From positions 434,001 to 498,000 of the forward strand of contig NZ_JPOF01000006.1 in assembly GCF_000733755.1 (NCBI RefSeq): a DNA stretch of 64,000 bases, read 5' to 3'. The notes under the pieces are model-generated. The model saw nothing but the letters and a program-made list of their open reading frames with translations. It searched no databases and had not been told where the DNA came from. This document shows, piece by piece, positions 26,776 to 36,041 of the stretch (position 1 is its first letter; the number at the start of each line of letters is the position of its first letter). Made by a program: the position numbers and the translations under genes. The DNA comes from Lachnoclostridium phytofermentans (GTDB taxonomy: Bacteria; Bacillota; Clostridia; Lachnospirales; Lachnospiraceae).

Positions 26776-29700
26776 CTACTTAGTTTTTTTTCTTATAACA
26801 ACCCCCACTATGATCATTAAAGAACCAAATAACAGCTCAATTGGAATACCAGTTTCACCAGTTTTCGGAATTTCCTTAATATCATTATCCTTCTCTTTAT
26901 CTACATCTATATTACCCAAAGGTACCTCTTCGACGTCAACTTCAAAGAAGAAATCCTCTTCCTTTCCATCATCATCACTAACCTTTATGACAAACTCATC
27001 CTTACCAGTATATCCCTTATCAGGAGTATAAGTCCAGTTACCACCCTCATCCACAGTTACTGTACCATGCTTTGGTTTCTCAGAAACCTCAGGCTTTTCT
27101 TTATCGGTTACTGGCACCTTGCCTTCTTTTGGCTCTTCCTTCGGTGTGGTTACCTTCTCATCTGTTTCAGGCTTTGGTGTCGGTGTTGGACTTACTGGCT
27201 TTTCTGGCTTAGGAGTAGGTGTTGGTTTTACTGGTTTGGTTGGCTCCGGTGTCGGTGTTGGCGTTGCAGGTTTGGTTGGCTCCGGCGTTGGTGTAGGAGT
27301 TGGCGTTGATGTACCTGGATCAATAGGAAACGGTGGTTGTGGTGTTACACTGATCTTATTATTTTCAACTGTCAATTCGTATACAAGAGGAGAAGTTCTA
27401 TCCAATACAAACTCAATCGGTTTATTGATTCCTTGATATCCTGTAGGGGATTTAACTTCTTTCAGGGTATAGGTCCCAAATACCAAGTTGTCAAAGGTAA
27501 GCTTTCCGGATTGGTCTGTATCTCCTTTTCCTACAAACTGTCCATTGGAGTCATAAAGCTCGAAACCGACATTTTCAAGGAAGATTCCATTGTCATTGGC
27601 ATCTACCTTTGTAATTTCAACGGTTCTGTACTTATTATTAGTAATAGTCTCTGTTACAGTAGTTGCAGCACCTTGTTTAAGACTCACTATGGTGTTAGGA
27701 TTTGCTGGCATCTGATAGTTTGTCGGCGGAGTGGTTTCAACAAATGTATAATCACCTAACAACAGACCATCTATCTCTACCTCACCATTTACATCAGTAG
27801 TTAAAGTTCCGATTTTAGACCCATCTTTATAAACATCAAACTTTGCTCCTTCCAAAGGAATCAGGCTCTCTTCATCGATTTTTACTATTTTTATCGATCG
27901 AAGCATTTGATTCGTGATTCCCGGAAGAATATAGTCGTAGTCTGTATTATGAGTAATGATAATCGGAGTTACCCTTAGGCTTAAATCTGGAAGAAAATAG
28001 CCTGCTGGAGCTTTTGTCTCAATAAGTTTGTAAACTCCAACTTCCAAATCTTCAATCGTAAATTCACCTAAAGCATCAGTTCTATAGGTTCCTCCAATTT
28101 GATTATTAAAAGCATCATAAAGTTTAAACTCTGCACCTTCTAGTCCAAGGGTAGGATCCTCAGCACTTACTTTTTTAACAAGAACAGATTTAAGTTTCTT
28201 ATTCGTAATGTTATCTACAGTAACTGCGTAATCCTTCACACCATCAGAAGAAAGATCATGCGCTGCATCAACAGCAATAACAGTAGTTGGGTTATCTGGT
28301 AGTTGATATCCCAAGGAAGCTTTTGTTTCAACTAATCGGTAAGTTCCACTACTTAATCCTGTAATTTGTAGTTTCCCATCGAAACCTGTGGTATAGGTTC
28401 CACCGATTTGTACTTCCGGAATAACATCAGTTCGATATAATGTAAACTCTGTACCTACTAAGCCTTTGTTGCTATCCTCATAATCCACCTTGGTAATATG
28501 AAGTGCTAACTGCTTCTCGTTAGTAATGGTATAGTTTACTATGTTATCCTTTACAAGATCTTCGTAGTCCTTATCTTTATCGATTGTTATCTTGGTGATA
28601 CGATTCCCAGGTAGTTGATAATTTGATGGAGCTGTGACTTCCTCTAGTTCATAGTCTCCGTCAACTAATCCACTAATCGTTACAACACCACTACCATCCG
28701 TAGTGTAATTTCCTCCCACCTGTGTTCTTACAAGGGGGACTGTAGATGTTATTTTAAATAATTTAAATACGGCACCTGAAAGCTTTGTTGCTGTATTATT
28801 CAAATCTACCTTAGTGATTCTTAATTCTTTTTCTAGCTTCTCATTCTTAACTTGTAGAGTTAAAGGCTGACCTCTCGTTATACTACCTTTATCAATTTTA
28901 ATTGGTTGGGTAGTGTCACCGATAAGATATCCTGTTGGAGCATCGATCTCTCTTAGGTAGTAATCTTTATTAATTGGTACAGAATTGTAGAGTAAAACTC
29001 CATTGACAGTATCTTTTTCTGACTCACCAACAACAAATGGATTCCCATTCAGTAAGTAATATAATTCAAATTTTGCCGATGCATTGGTAATGAGATTCCC
29101 TGTAGCTAAATCAACCTTTTCTATTCTTAAACTTCCCCTAGGACTGCTACCAGTACCTGTCGCCGAGGAAGATTGTGATATACTAAACGTTTTTGTCTCA
29201 TGAGCACCCGAGTCCGAAGAAGAAACTTCACTTCCATTGAATTCAGCTGTATTCGTAATACTTCCTGTAGCCTTAGTTACAACAGTTGAATATTCAATCT
29301 GATATTGTTTATGGATATCTTGATGAAAGGTTAGGATTAGTGTCCATTCACCAGTGGCAAGATCTCTAGCATGAACCAAGGAATAAGTCGTTGGACCTTC
29401 CACAAGGGCGGGTGTTATCTTTGTACCTGCGCCATTATTGCTTCGATTAATCTCATATACCTTAAGACTTCCAGTAAGATATTCATGGCCACCGCTAATC
29501 TTATCCACATACTTAGCATTCTTAACTTCAGAAAGGCTTTCATTAAGAACTACTTTCCAGAGAATTTCATCATCTTGATAAGCGTTCGTAATACTACCAT
29601 CCACTGTGGTCTTGCTAAGGAACTTATTATAATAATTATTATTTACCTCTGCACTATAAGGAAGTCCTTCAATAGTAGCAGTATTGGTGTATTTTTGTTT

Positions 29701-32451
29701 GGATAATCCGACTATGTTGGTTTTATACTGAATTCGATGAGGCATATCTTTATTAGCTGTTCCAATCTTTACAGTAAATCCAAGTTCATCAGTATCTTTT
29801 GCAAACGTATAGTCTGTTCCTTTATTTAGAGTTTTAACATCGGTACGAGTTCCGTCAGGTTTTACCTCATATTGGATTACCTGTAGAGAGTCTTCATCAA
29901 GAACCTGACCTTCCGAGAATTTATCTGTAACTACAAGCTCACTTCCGTTTATTGTTCTTCCTTGATGGTTGGCAAGTATCTCCCATGTAATTTCTCTATC
30001 CTGAAGACTATATTGGGTACTTGTTTTGTCACCTTGGTTGTGGGTGACATAATTCACATCATACGAATGCGTAGACTCTACTGGGGATGTTCTATCCGTT
30101 TTACCCTCTGGTTTATATGTAAAGCTCGCTTTATTATTGTAAACAGCACTTCCGTTATTTACCGAAGAAGTATTTTTCTCAATGGTAGGATATAAATCTT
30201 TATTAAAACTCGTTTTATAATAAATATAATATTCCTGATTCTTAAGAGTAACTCCCGAATTTAATACTAATTTGAATCCTTTCTGATAACTTACATCCGC
30301 ACCATCAAGATCACTAATCGTATAATCAATTCCAAGCTTTAATAGTGTTCCATCCTTCGCTATAAATTTTAAAGAGTTCTTTAAAAAATACTGCCCCTTG
30401 TTCGGGAAGGTATCAATAATCTCTAACTCTGTGATACCTTCCTTAATTGGTTCGATTTTAAGCTTCCAGCTCATAGTCTTAGTAGCATAATTCAAACCAT
30501 CATATTTCTCTCCATCCACATCTTCAGTTACTGATAAACTACCTGCTTTCTGCTTCGTAAAATAATTCTTAATAGTTGGAGTAGTATCTTTACTTATAAC
30601 CTCTAAATAGCTGCTTCCTGGTCCACTTCCAGTACCAATTCCGCCACCAGTAAGCCATGCCTCATTGTTAAATTTACTTCCAAATAATTCAGGATCATTA
30701 ATCGCAGTGACATATTCAATAATAACCGGCTCACTGATAGTACCAAAGTTTATTGTTAGGTCTTCATTTACCGCTGCGCCAATGATATCTCCACTGTTAG
30801 GATTTACAATGAAATCAGATAAGTTTTTCTTAACCCCACCTATAGTAATATTAATACTATTACGCTCTAAGGTTAAACCAACTGGCAGATTATCATGTAA
30901 TGTAGCATTCGTAATCGTATGTTTCCCTTGGTTTGCTACCAATCTCCATGAAATTGCCTTTGTTCCATAGTTAATGGTCTCTCCCGTTGACTCCTTTGTA
31001 AGAAGAGCACCTCTGGTTACTTCCACTGTATCATTCGCTTTTTCTGTTATCCCATCATCCGCTGTCAATGTTGCCTCATTAGTACAAGTAATCTTAGGCG
31101 TATAGTCAGAGGGATAATCAATGTCTGCATCGAATGTTATCCGATATGCCTTCTTATTAACATCACCCAACTGAACAGGGAATGTTAAATCATCACTGGC
31201 ATCTTTTCCATTAAGCACTTTAATGCTATTCGTTACATCGCTGCCTTTACTCCAAGTTCCTCCAATCTTATTTAGCTCCCATACCTTTATGGTGCTATTT
31301 TTGATTGTTTGATTAGTCGCTGTAGCTTGAGGATCATCAAGCTGTGCATTCGTAAGCTTCATTTCAGCTTTATTTATATCAATTGTCCATTCAATTTTTT
31401 TCGAATTCGTTCCGTCATACTTAACTGCATTCCCTGATTTTTCGAGCAAAGATCCCCTAGTTAAAGAAGGGATTGTTTTAGAATCAGTTCCAAGTACCGT
31501 TGCTCCATTTTTTAATACTGCATTATTGGTATAACCTGATTTTCCATACTCTGTGATATTAGTTCGATAAGAGATTCGATATGCTTCTCTGATTTCTCCA
31601 ATGTCCAATGTAAAATCAGTTGTAGTAATTGCAGAACCGGTTGCAGCTTTTACAGAAGCTGTCACATCCTCTCCGATGCCAGTTACTGTTCCATTATAAG
31701 AGACCTTTAGTTTCTTTACCATGATACTATCTGTTAGCAAGGATAGCCCATTCGGTATCTGATCAGATATTAAAGCATCTGGTATTACATCTAACTTTGT
31801 ATTGATATCAACTGTCCAGTCAATATAAGAAGGATTCTCTAGTTCATGTGTCTCACTCTTGGTAATGTAGCTTCCCTGAGAGCTCGGACTTTTCACAGTA
31901 ATTGGTATTCGTAATGCCTCATAACCAAAATCAATCAATTTAGATGCATCATCGGAGAACTTAGTTACATCTATGTTAAAATCAAGGATTAAATCACCTT
32001 TTCGATCCTCTTCATAATCTCCGCCTGTTTTTAACATATCATTAAAGGTAAGAGTGAGAAGATTATTACTATCAATCAAATAAGTTCCAATTTCTTCTTT
32101 ATTACCCTCAATCATCATCATCATAGATCCAGCAGTTCCTCCCACTGGTATGAAAATATCAGGTATTTGAACTGTTTTCTGGACACCATCCGCTATAGGA
32201 GCACCGTTAGCAATCTCCCAAGCAAGAAAAAGAGAGATTCTGGTGTTCTCAGCAATCTCTATCGGCTGATCCCACGGAATCACAGCTCCATCTTTCTCCA
32301 TAGCAACAGATGTTAACCAAAACTCTTCTGGTAAACTTGCCGCTTTAATTGAGCTGGTATTTCCTAGTATATTACTACTAATCATATTAACAACCAGCAT
32401 GAAAACAAACAACAAGCTAAGCTTCCGCTTTGCATGTTTAAACTTAGTCAT
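26776..32451 (-). CDS. Giant sortase-anchored SpaA/collagen-binding-type surface adhesin
   Basis: 1891 residues from the ATG at 32451 (SD GGAGG). A signal peptide covers about 1-38. The first ~1060 mature residues hold an N-terminal adhesin-like domain and about six repeats opening with W-x-I/L-x-x-N (for example I-S-W-R-L-V-A-N-Q-G). Six SpaA/Cna-B domains (about 1104-1705) follow, with x-I-x-K-V-D strands and E-T/V-x-A-P-x-G-Y strands able to form Lys-Asn isopeptide bonds. Then come a Pro-rich wall-spanning stalk (P-T-P-T-P-E-P-T-K-P units), a beta-sandwich domain (W-T-Y-T-P-D-K-G-Y-T-G-K-D) and the sorting signal I-P-K-T-G-E near 1860 with a hydrophobic helix and R-K-K-T-K. It should be covalently anchored to the wall for attachment, perhaps to plant or host surfaces. 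Confidence 0.95.
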   Translation of the reverse strand: MTKFKHAKRKLSLLFVFMLVVNMISSNILGNTSSIKAASLPEEFWLTSVAMEKDGAVIPWDQPIEIAENTRISLFLAWEIANGAPIADGVQKTVQIPDIFIPVGGTAGSMMMMIEGNKEEIGTYLIDSNNLLTLTFNDMLKTGGDYEEDRKGDLILDFNIDVTKFSDDASKLIDFGYEALRIPITVKSPSSQGSYITKSETHELENPSYIDWTVDINTKLDVIPDALISDQIPNGLSLLTDSIMVKKLKVSYNGTVTGIGEDVTASVKAATGSAITTTDFTLDIGEIREAYRISYRTNITEYGKSGYTNNAVLKNGATVLGTDSKTIPSLTRGSLLEKSGNAVKYDGTNSKKIEWTIDINKAEMKLTNAQLDDPQATATNQTIKNSTIKVWELNKIGGTWSKGSDVTNSIKVLNGKDASDDLTFPVQLGDVNKKAYRITFDADIDYPSDYTPKITCTNEATLTADDGITEKANDTVEVTRGALLTKESTGETINYGTKAISWRLVANQGKHTITNATLHDNLPVGLTLERNSINITIGGVKKNLSDFIVNPNSGDIIGAAVNEDLTINFGTISEPVIIEYVTAINDPELFGSKFNNEAWLTGGGIGTGSGPGSSYLEVISKDTTPTIKNYFTKQKAGSLSVTEDVDGEKYDGLNYATKTMSWKLKIEPIKEGITELEIIDTFPNKGQYFLKNSLKFIAKDGTLLKLGIDYTISDLDGADVSYQKGFKLVLNSGVTLKNQEYYIYYKTSFNKDLYPTIEKNTSSVNNGSAVYNNKASFTYKPEGKTDRTSPVESTHSYDVNYVTHNQGDKTSTQYSLQDREITWEILANHQGRTINGSELVVTDKFSEGQVLDEDSLQVIQYEVKPDGTRTDVKTLNKGTDYTFAKDTDELGFTVKIGTANKDMPHRIQYKTNIVGLSKQKYTNTATIEGLPYSAEVNNNYYNKFLSKTTVDGSITNAYQDDEILWKVVLNESLSEVKNAKYVDKISGGHEYLTGSLKVYEINRSNNGAGTKITPALVEGPTTYSLVHARDLATGEWTLILTFHQDIHKQYQIEYSTVVTKATGSITNTAEFNGSEVSSSDSGAHETKTFSISQSSSATGTGSSPRGSLRIEKVDLATGNLITNASAKFELYYLLNGNPFVVGESEKDTVNGVLLYNSVPINKDYYLREIDAPTGYLIGDTTQPIKIDKGSITRGQPLTLQVKNEKLEKELRITKVDLNNTATKLSGAVFKLFKITSTVPLVRTQVGGNYTTDGSGVVTISGLVDGDYELEEVTAPSNYQLPGNRITKITIDKDKDYEDLVKDNIVNYTITNEKQLALHITKVDYEDSNKGLVGTEFTLYRTDVIPEVQIGGTYTTGFDGKLQITGLSSGTYRLVETKASLGYQLPDNPTTVIAVDAAHDLSSDGVKDYAVTVDNITNKKLKSVLVKKVSAEDPTLGLEGAEFKLYDAFNNQIGGTYRTDALGEFTIEDLEVGVYKLIETKAPAGYFLPDLSLRVTPIIITHNTDYDYILPGITNQMLRSIKIVKIDEESLIPLEGAKFDVYKDGSKIGTLTTDVNGEVEIDGLLLGDYTFVETTPPTNYQMPANPNTIVSLKQGAATTVTETITNNKYRTVEITKVDANDNGIFLENVGFELYDSNGQFVGKGDTDQSGKLTFDNLVFGTYTLKEVKSPTGYQGINKPIEFVLDRTSPLVYELTVENNKISVTPQPPFPIDPGTSTPTPTPTPEPTKPATPTPTPEPTKPVKPTPTPKPEKPVSPTPTPKPETDEKVTTPKEEPKEGKVPVTDKEKPEVSEKPKHGTVTVDEGGNWTYTPDKGYTGKDEFVIKVSDDDGKEEDFFFEVDVEEVPLGNIDVDKEKDNDIKEIPKTGETGIPIELLFGSLMIIVGVVIRKKTK

Positions 32452-32775
32452 ATATAACCTCCATTCAGTGTAAATCACGGTCAGTAAAAAAATAATAGGA
32501 TACTTTAACTAAAAATAACCTTTCTCAATTTATGGTATTGCGATATTGCCTAAACAAATCAACCATATATCACAGAAAGGAGTGTTTCGATAATGATGAC
32601 AACATTGATAAAAATCAAAATATATTATTTTCAGTTATTACAAAGTTTGTCTTTCGTTCTTTTTCTGCCTCTCTATTATTCTTTAAGACAAACTAAAATA
32701 TGTATAAATATCCCATGAAACTGACGCCTTATACCACTTTCTTCTCTAAATCATTATTTGTCATTACTTGTAACA

Positions 32776-32837
32776 TATATGATGTTTCATACATCATATA
32801 GCGAAATATGGAAGAAATAAATGGAACAATTGTTCCA
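32776..32837. promoter_or_regulatory. Two palindromes upstream of the adhesin gene, candidate operators
   Basis: TATATGATGT and ACATCATATA (32776-32800) form a 10-bp inverted repeat around TTCAT. TGGAACAATTGTTCCA (32822-32837) is a perfect 16-bp palindrome. Both lie between the regulator/peptide genes and the adhesin, as operators for the adjacent HTH regulator would. The rest of 32452-33022 shows no other clear feature. Confidence 0.45.
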
Positions 32838-33022
32838 AATGATGTAATTTAACTGTTTTATTTTTTCTTTCCTATGTTCTAACAATTTATGAATGGAGAT
32901 TTATAACTAAATCACTCAGACTTCGCACATGAATAAGTGTCGATACATCTTGAATATTCAATAAAACTGTCATAAAGATATATGTTATTTTCTTTATGTA
33001 AATTTATGTGTTAGCTTACCCC

Positions 33023-33079
33023 TCAAATTGGGCAAGTGTGGCTACATTCAAGACGCATGTGAGTTGTTTTAATTTTCAT
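33023..33079 (-). CDS. 18-residue peptide, candidate signal for the adjacent RRNPP-type regulator
   Basis: A complete short ORF, MKIKTTHMRLECSHTCPI, lies 39 bp after the regulator gene on the same strand, with a strong SD GAGGTGG 8-9 nt before its ATG. It is basic at the start and ends with two Cys near the C-terminus. RRNPP regulators are commonly followed by the gene of their small signalling peptide. It lacks the hydrophobic secretion signal of most such precursors, so secretion or an alternative role is open. Confidence 0.5.
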   Translation of the reverse strand: MKIKTTHMRLECSHTCPI

Positions 33080-33118
33080 GATGACAACCACCTCGTTTTA
33101 ATTTTTTTATCAATTACT

Positions 33119-34054
33119 CTATTTCATTAAATGATACTTCTCCATAAATTCCTTTACTGTACATTGGTTCATATTGCTTTGGTGGAATAATTCTTTAAAA
33201 ACATCCTTTTCATATAAATAATAAACATCCAATTGTTTCTCTTCAACCAATAAACAATTAATTCCCTTTTTATAATAAATACTTGCTTCTTCGACATTCT
33301 CAAGCTTATAGTAGGAAAAAGCTATATAAAAGTAAGCATAATAAATACTCAAATAAGAGCTAAATGAATGGAGATATTGCAGCAGCGCTTTCCCTTTTTT
33401 AATAACTAAATCAAAATCTCCGAAAATGTAAGTTAAGGTCATAGAACTAACTTTAACTAGCGTATTAATTTGCTTGTATTTATCTATCCCTTGTTTGTTT
33501 TGTAAAATATCCTCTGCATTAGAAATCGCTATTTGAGCATGTCCATAATTATTTGTTAGCTGATAGCAGATAGATAGTAACGTATTAAGATTTGCTGCAT
33601 AATAACTATTTATGTATTTACTGTCCATTTTTTTCAAATTTATATTCATTTCATCAATAGCCACATTGTAATTTCTTCGATTAAATATATTACACGAAAT
33701 TCGATTTAACTCAATCTCATATATCCATGGTATTAATTTAAAATCTTCAAACTGGCTAATCGTTTTTGTGATCTTTTCAATTTCATAAAAGTCACCTTTC
33801 CTTCGACACTCATTAAAGTGCAGAATCGCATCTCGCACAAGTATTGGATTATAACAACCTAAATACTTATAATATTCAAATAAATCGATCCCCAGACGTT
33901 CACCAATCATATTAATCATATCTGCAGATGGGGTTCTTTCTCCTTTTTCAATAAGATAAATATATTTCTCTGTACAAATATTATTCGCTAATTCTGTACG
34001 ATTCATTCCTAACATATCACGATATTCTTTTATTATGCTTCCAATATGGTTCAC
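33119..34054 (-). CDS. HTH regulator with TPR-like C-terminal domain, RRNPP/Rgg-like
   Basis: 311 residues. An N-terminal Xre-type HTH (I-I-K-E-Y-R-D-M-L-G-M-N-R-T-E-L-A through I-E-K-G-E-R-T-P-S) is followed by about 230 residues of paired helices with Tyr/Ala-rich TPR-like spacing (Y-A-Y-F-Y-I-A-F-S-Y-Y-K-L-E-N-V-E-E-A). This layout is that of PlcR, Rgg and PrgX, intracellular receptors of signalling peptides. A tiny peptide gene follows and an adhesin gene lies beyond it. Regulation of the adhesin is inference. Confidence 0.88.
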   Translation of the reverse strand: MNHIGSIIKEYRDMLGMNRTELANNICTEKYIYLIEKGERTPSADMINMIGERLGIDLFEYYKYLGCYNPILVRDAILHFNECRRKGDFYEIEKITKTISQFEDFKLIPWIYEIELNRISCNIFNRRNYNVAIDEMNINLKKMDSKYINSYYAANLNTLLSICYQLTNNYGHAQIAISNAEDILQNKQGIDKYKQINTLVKVSSMTLTYIFGDFDLVIKKGKALLQYLHSFSSYLSIYYAYFYIAFSYYKLENVEEASIYYKKGINCLLVEEKQLDVYYLYEKDVFKELFHQSNMNQCTVKEFMEKYHLMK

Positions 34055-34354
34055 TATAAATTTCCCTTCTTTTAACTGATGTTTCCATTAGTTGATCTTT
34101 TCATCAGATAGTATATTACTACTTTCTATGATATCCTTATATATTCAAAGAAACAATAGGACTTAGTACTATACTTTAAAATAGGAAGACTTCATTTGTT
34201 TATACTCTATATAATGAAAAGATTCATTCTTGATATACTTCTTCTTAGATATTTAGTTGAGTTTGCCGCTATTCGTTGTTTTTCCAACCGAAATTTTATT
34301 TTTAATTATTTATAATAAGAACAGAAAAGGGAACCATAGGAAGGAGAAATTATT
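34055..34354. other. Divergent intergenic region
   Basis: 300 bp between the RRNPP-like regulator (minus) and the ferredoxin gene (plus). A TATAAT lies near 34310 and the SD AGGAGG near 34340. No other ORF, RNA gene or strong hairpin was recognised. Confidence 0.5.
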
Positions 34355-34540
34355 ATGATAACTTATGTGAAAGAAAATTGTATCGGTTGTGGCCTTTGCG
34401 CAAATAGTTGCCCTAGCATATTCCATATGACAGAGGAAGGTCTTGCGAAAGCAATTACTGAAGATGTTTCAAAAGATTTAGAAGCAGATGTATTAGAAGC
34501 AGCAGATAATTGTCCAGTCGGAGCAATTGAAACAAAGTAA
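34355..34540 (+). CDS. Small 4Fe-4S ferredoxin
   Basis: 61 residues. C-I-G-C-G-L-C (Cys9, Cys12, Cys15) and the distal Cys53 in N-C-P-V-G-A-I would bind one [4Fe-4S] cluster; Cys19 is extra and unpaired in this protein. This is the single-cluster type seen in Thermotoga and many Clostridia. It is a low-potential electron carrier in the cytoplasm. The cupin gene begins 14 bp later with its own SD, so they form one operon. Confidence 0.95.
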   Translation: MITYVKENCIGCGLCANSCPSIFHMTEEGLAKAITEDVSKDLEADVLEAADNCPVGAIETK

Positions 34541-34554
34541 GGGAGGAACATAGC

Positions 34555-34914
34555 ATGAGTGTTTATATAAAGAATTTTCCACACGAAAAAATAAGTAAAC
34601 TTACCGATGAGGTATCAATCCAGCCAGGTCAAATTGTTAGTAAGACTCTTGCTCAAAATTCTGCGATTAGTATAACATTATTTGGCTTTGACAAAGACGA
34701 AGAAATTAGTACCCATGACTCTTCTGGCGACGCTATGGTAACTGTCCTTGAGGGTATTGGTCAATTTACCGTCGATGGTACTGTATATTCTGTAAATGCT
34801 GGTGAGACTCTAATTATGCCTGCCAAAAAACCGCACTCTGTTTATGCAAAAGAAGCCTTTAAAATGCTTTTAACTGTAGTTTTTCCATCTCAGCAATCAA
34901 ATGAAGCAGTATAA
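34555..34914 (+). CDS. Small single-domain cupin protein
   Basis: A 119-residue cupin beta-barrel. Motif 1 is degenerate (G-F-D-K-D-E-E-I-S-T-H-D-S-S-G-D) with one His, and motif 2 is G-E-T-L-I-M-P-A-K-K-P-H-S-V with His. This is a common housekeeping cupin type without a defined substrate. A redox or metal-sensing task with the co-transcribed ferredoxin is possible. Nothing in the sequence decides it. Confidence 0.9.
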   Translation: MSVYIKNFPHEKISKLTDEVSIQPGQIVSKTLAQNSAISITLFGFDKDEEISTHDSSGDAMVTVLEGIGQFTVDGTVYSVNAGETLIMPAKKPHSVYAKEAFKMLLTVVFPSQQSNEAV

Positions 34915-35022
34915 TAATGCAGTATGTTGATACTCGTTTTGAATCAAGATATTGTTGATTAGATAATGGAGTAGAAAAAAATAAATTGACTTATTTATTC
35001 GGTACCTATATTTACTCCCTCT

Positions 35023-35060
35023 AAAAAAGAAGATTTCATAATATTGAAATCTTCTTTTTT
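35023..35060. terminator. Bidirectional terminator after the cupin gene
   Basis: A perfect 16-bp stem (35023-35038 with 35045-35060) with loop TAATAT and A6/T6 ends. Confidence 0.9.
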
Positions 35061-35091
35061 ATTCCCGTACAAAGTTAAGTAATTAGTTTAT

Positions 35092-35175
35092 TTCTTGAGT
35101 TAGGTCTTGGATTAGTTCTTGATTTAGTTCTTGATTTAGTTCTTGATTTAGTTCATGATTTAGTTCTTGATTTAG
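35092..35175. repeat. 12-bp tandem array, seven units
   Basis: Seven head-to-tail copies of TTCTTGATTTAG. The two left-most units are diverged and the others nearly identical. On the minus strand the unit can be read as E-L-N-Q, but no start codon leads into that frame. It lies between a terminator and the HAD gene's 3' end. Confidence 0.9.
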
Positions 35176-35256
35176 TTCTCATCATCATACTATGAGAAAG
35201 CCTACTATATTCTTAAATAATGAAAGAAAATTTGAAGGTACGTAAATTCCATTGAG

Positions 35257-35931
35257 TTAAACTATCTCTAATAATCCCCTAAATCTATCTATGTAATAAT
35301 CTGCTTCTTCCATTAACACTTTTCTTCTTTTGTTATCTTTTTTATCTAAATATTCAGTGAATACTGTTTTCATACCAACATGTTTTGCTCCGAATAGTTC
35401 CTCAAAACCTCCATCCCCAACAAATAGACTATCTTCCGGTTTTACTCCGATACTATTCATAGCAAACTCATAAATTCCACTATTTGGCTTTAACATACCA
35501 ACATTACAAGAAAACACGGCAGAGTCAAAAAGCTCCGATAAGGGGGATTGATTCCAAAACTTACAGTCCATACAATCTGAATTACTGATAAGACATATCT
35601 TAATCCCCTTCTCCTTTAGAGATCTGATTGTCTCAATTATTTCTTCTTTTACAGTTAATAAAGCTCTTTTTATTCTATCGCTACGCCGATATACAATCTC
35701 TTCTATCTGCTCACTTGTTGCATCATATGGCATCATTTCTATAATCTTTTTTATTATGATAACCTCATCATTTACAATGCCTAATGCTCGCTCTTTATAG
35801 AGTTCGTCGTTTTCTGCATAGCTTTCCCATTCTACTTTTGTAAGTTTGAGAACATCATATTCATTATTTTCATTTAGATAGTTTGGTACAATTAATGTAA
35901 AAAACAAATCAAAAAATACTGCTTTCACCAT
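35257..35931 (-). CDS. HAD-superfamily hydrolase
   Basis: 224 residues. Motif I is F-F-D-L-F-F-T-L with nucleophile Asp8; the second acid of D-x-D is Phe10, as in haloacid-dehalogenase-like members. Motif II is I-S-N-S, motif III the Lys in L-K-P-N-S-G-I-Y, and motif IV V-G-D-G-G-F-E-E. It probably is a small-molecule phosphatase. It lies about 96 bp after the YesL-like gene on the same strand. The substrate is unknown. Confidence 0.9.
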   Translation of the reverse strand: MVKAVFFDLFFTLIVPNYLNENNEYDVLKLTKVEWESYAENDELYKERALGIVNDEVIIIKKIIEMMPYDATSEQIEEIVYRRSDRIKRALLTVKEEIIETIRSLKEKGIKICLISNSDCMDCKFWNQSPLSELFDSAVFSCNVGMLKPNSGIYEFAMNSIGVKPEDSLFVGDGGFEELFGAKHVGMKTVFTEYLDKKDNKRRKVLMEEADYYIDRFRGLLEIV

Positions 35932-35969
35932 AAATTATTCCTCTTTTCCTATTCATTTGTAATGTGTCT

Positions 35970-36041
35970 TCCATTTTCGTCATTTTACGTATTCCCGTTT
36001 TCATCATTTAGCATCTTCTCGTTTTCGTCATTTAGCATCTT
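35970..36041 (-). repeat. 24-bp tandem array spanning the yesL-like stop codon
   Basis: Three units of 24 bp (plus-strand consensus CTCGTTTTCGTCATTTAGCATCTT). The right-most unit contains the codons D-A-K and the TGA of the YesL-like gene; the other two lie past the stop. Confidence 0.85.

Noticed and set aside
27067-27436. Plus-strand ORFs opposite the Pro-rich region of the adhesin
   Set aside because: They are antisense shadows of the PTPTPEP repeat codons, with low-complexity Val/Gly or Arg/Trp composition and no SD.
35092-35175. CRISPR-like array
   Set aside because: The units are 12 bp and contiguous without spacers, and no cas genes are present. The same holds for the other tandem arrays.
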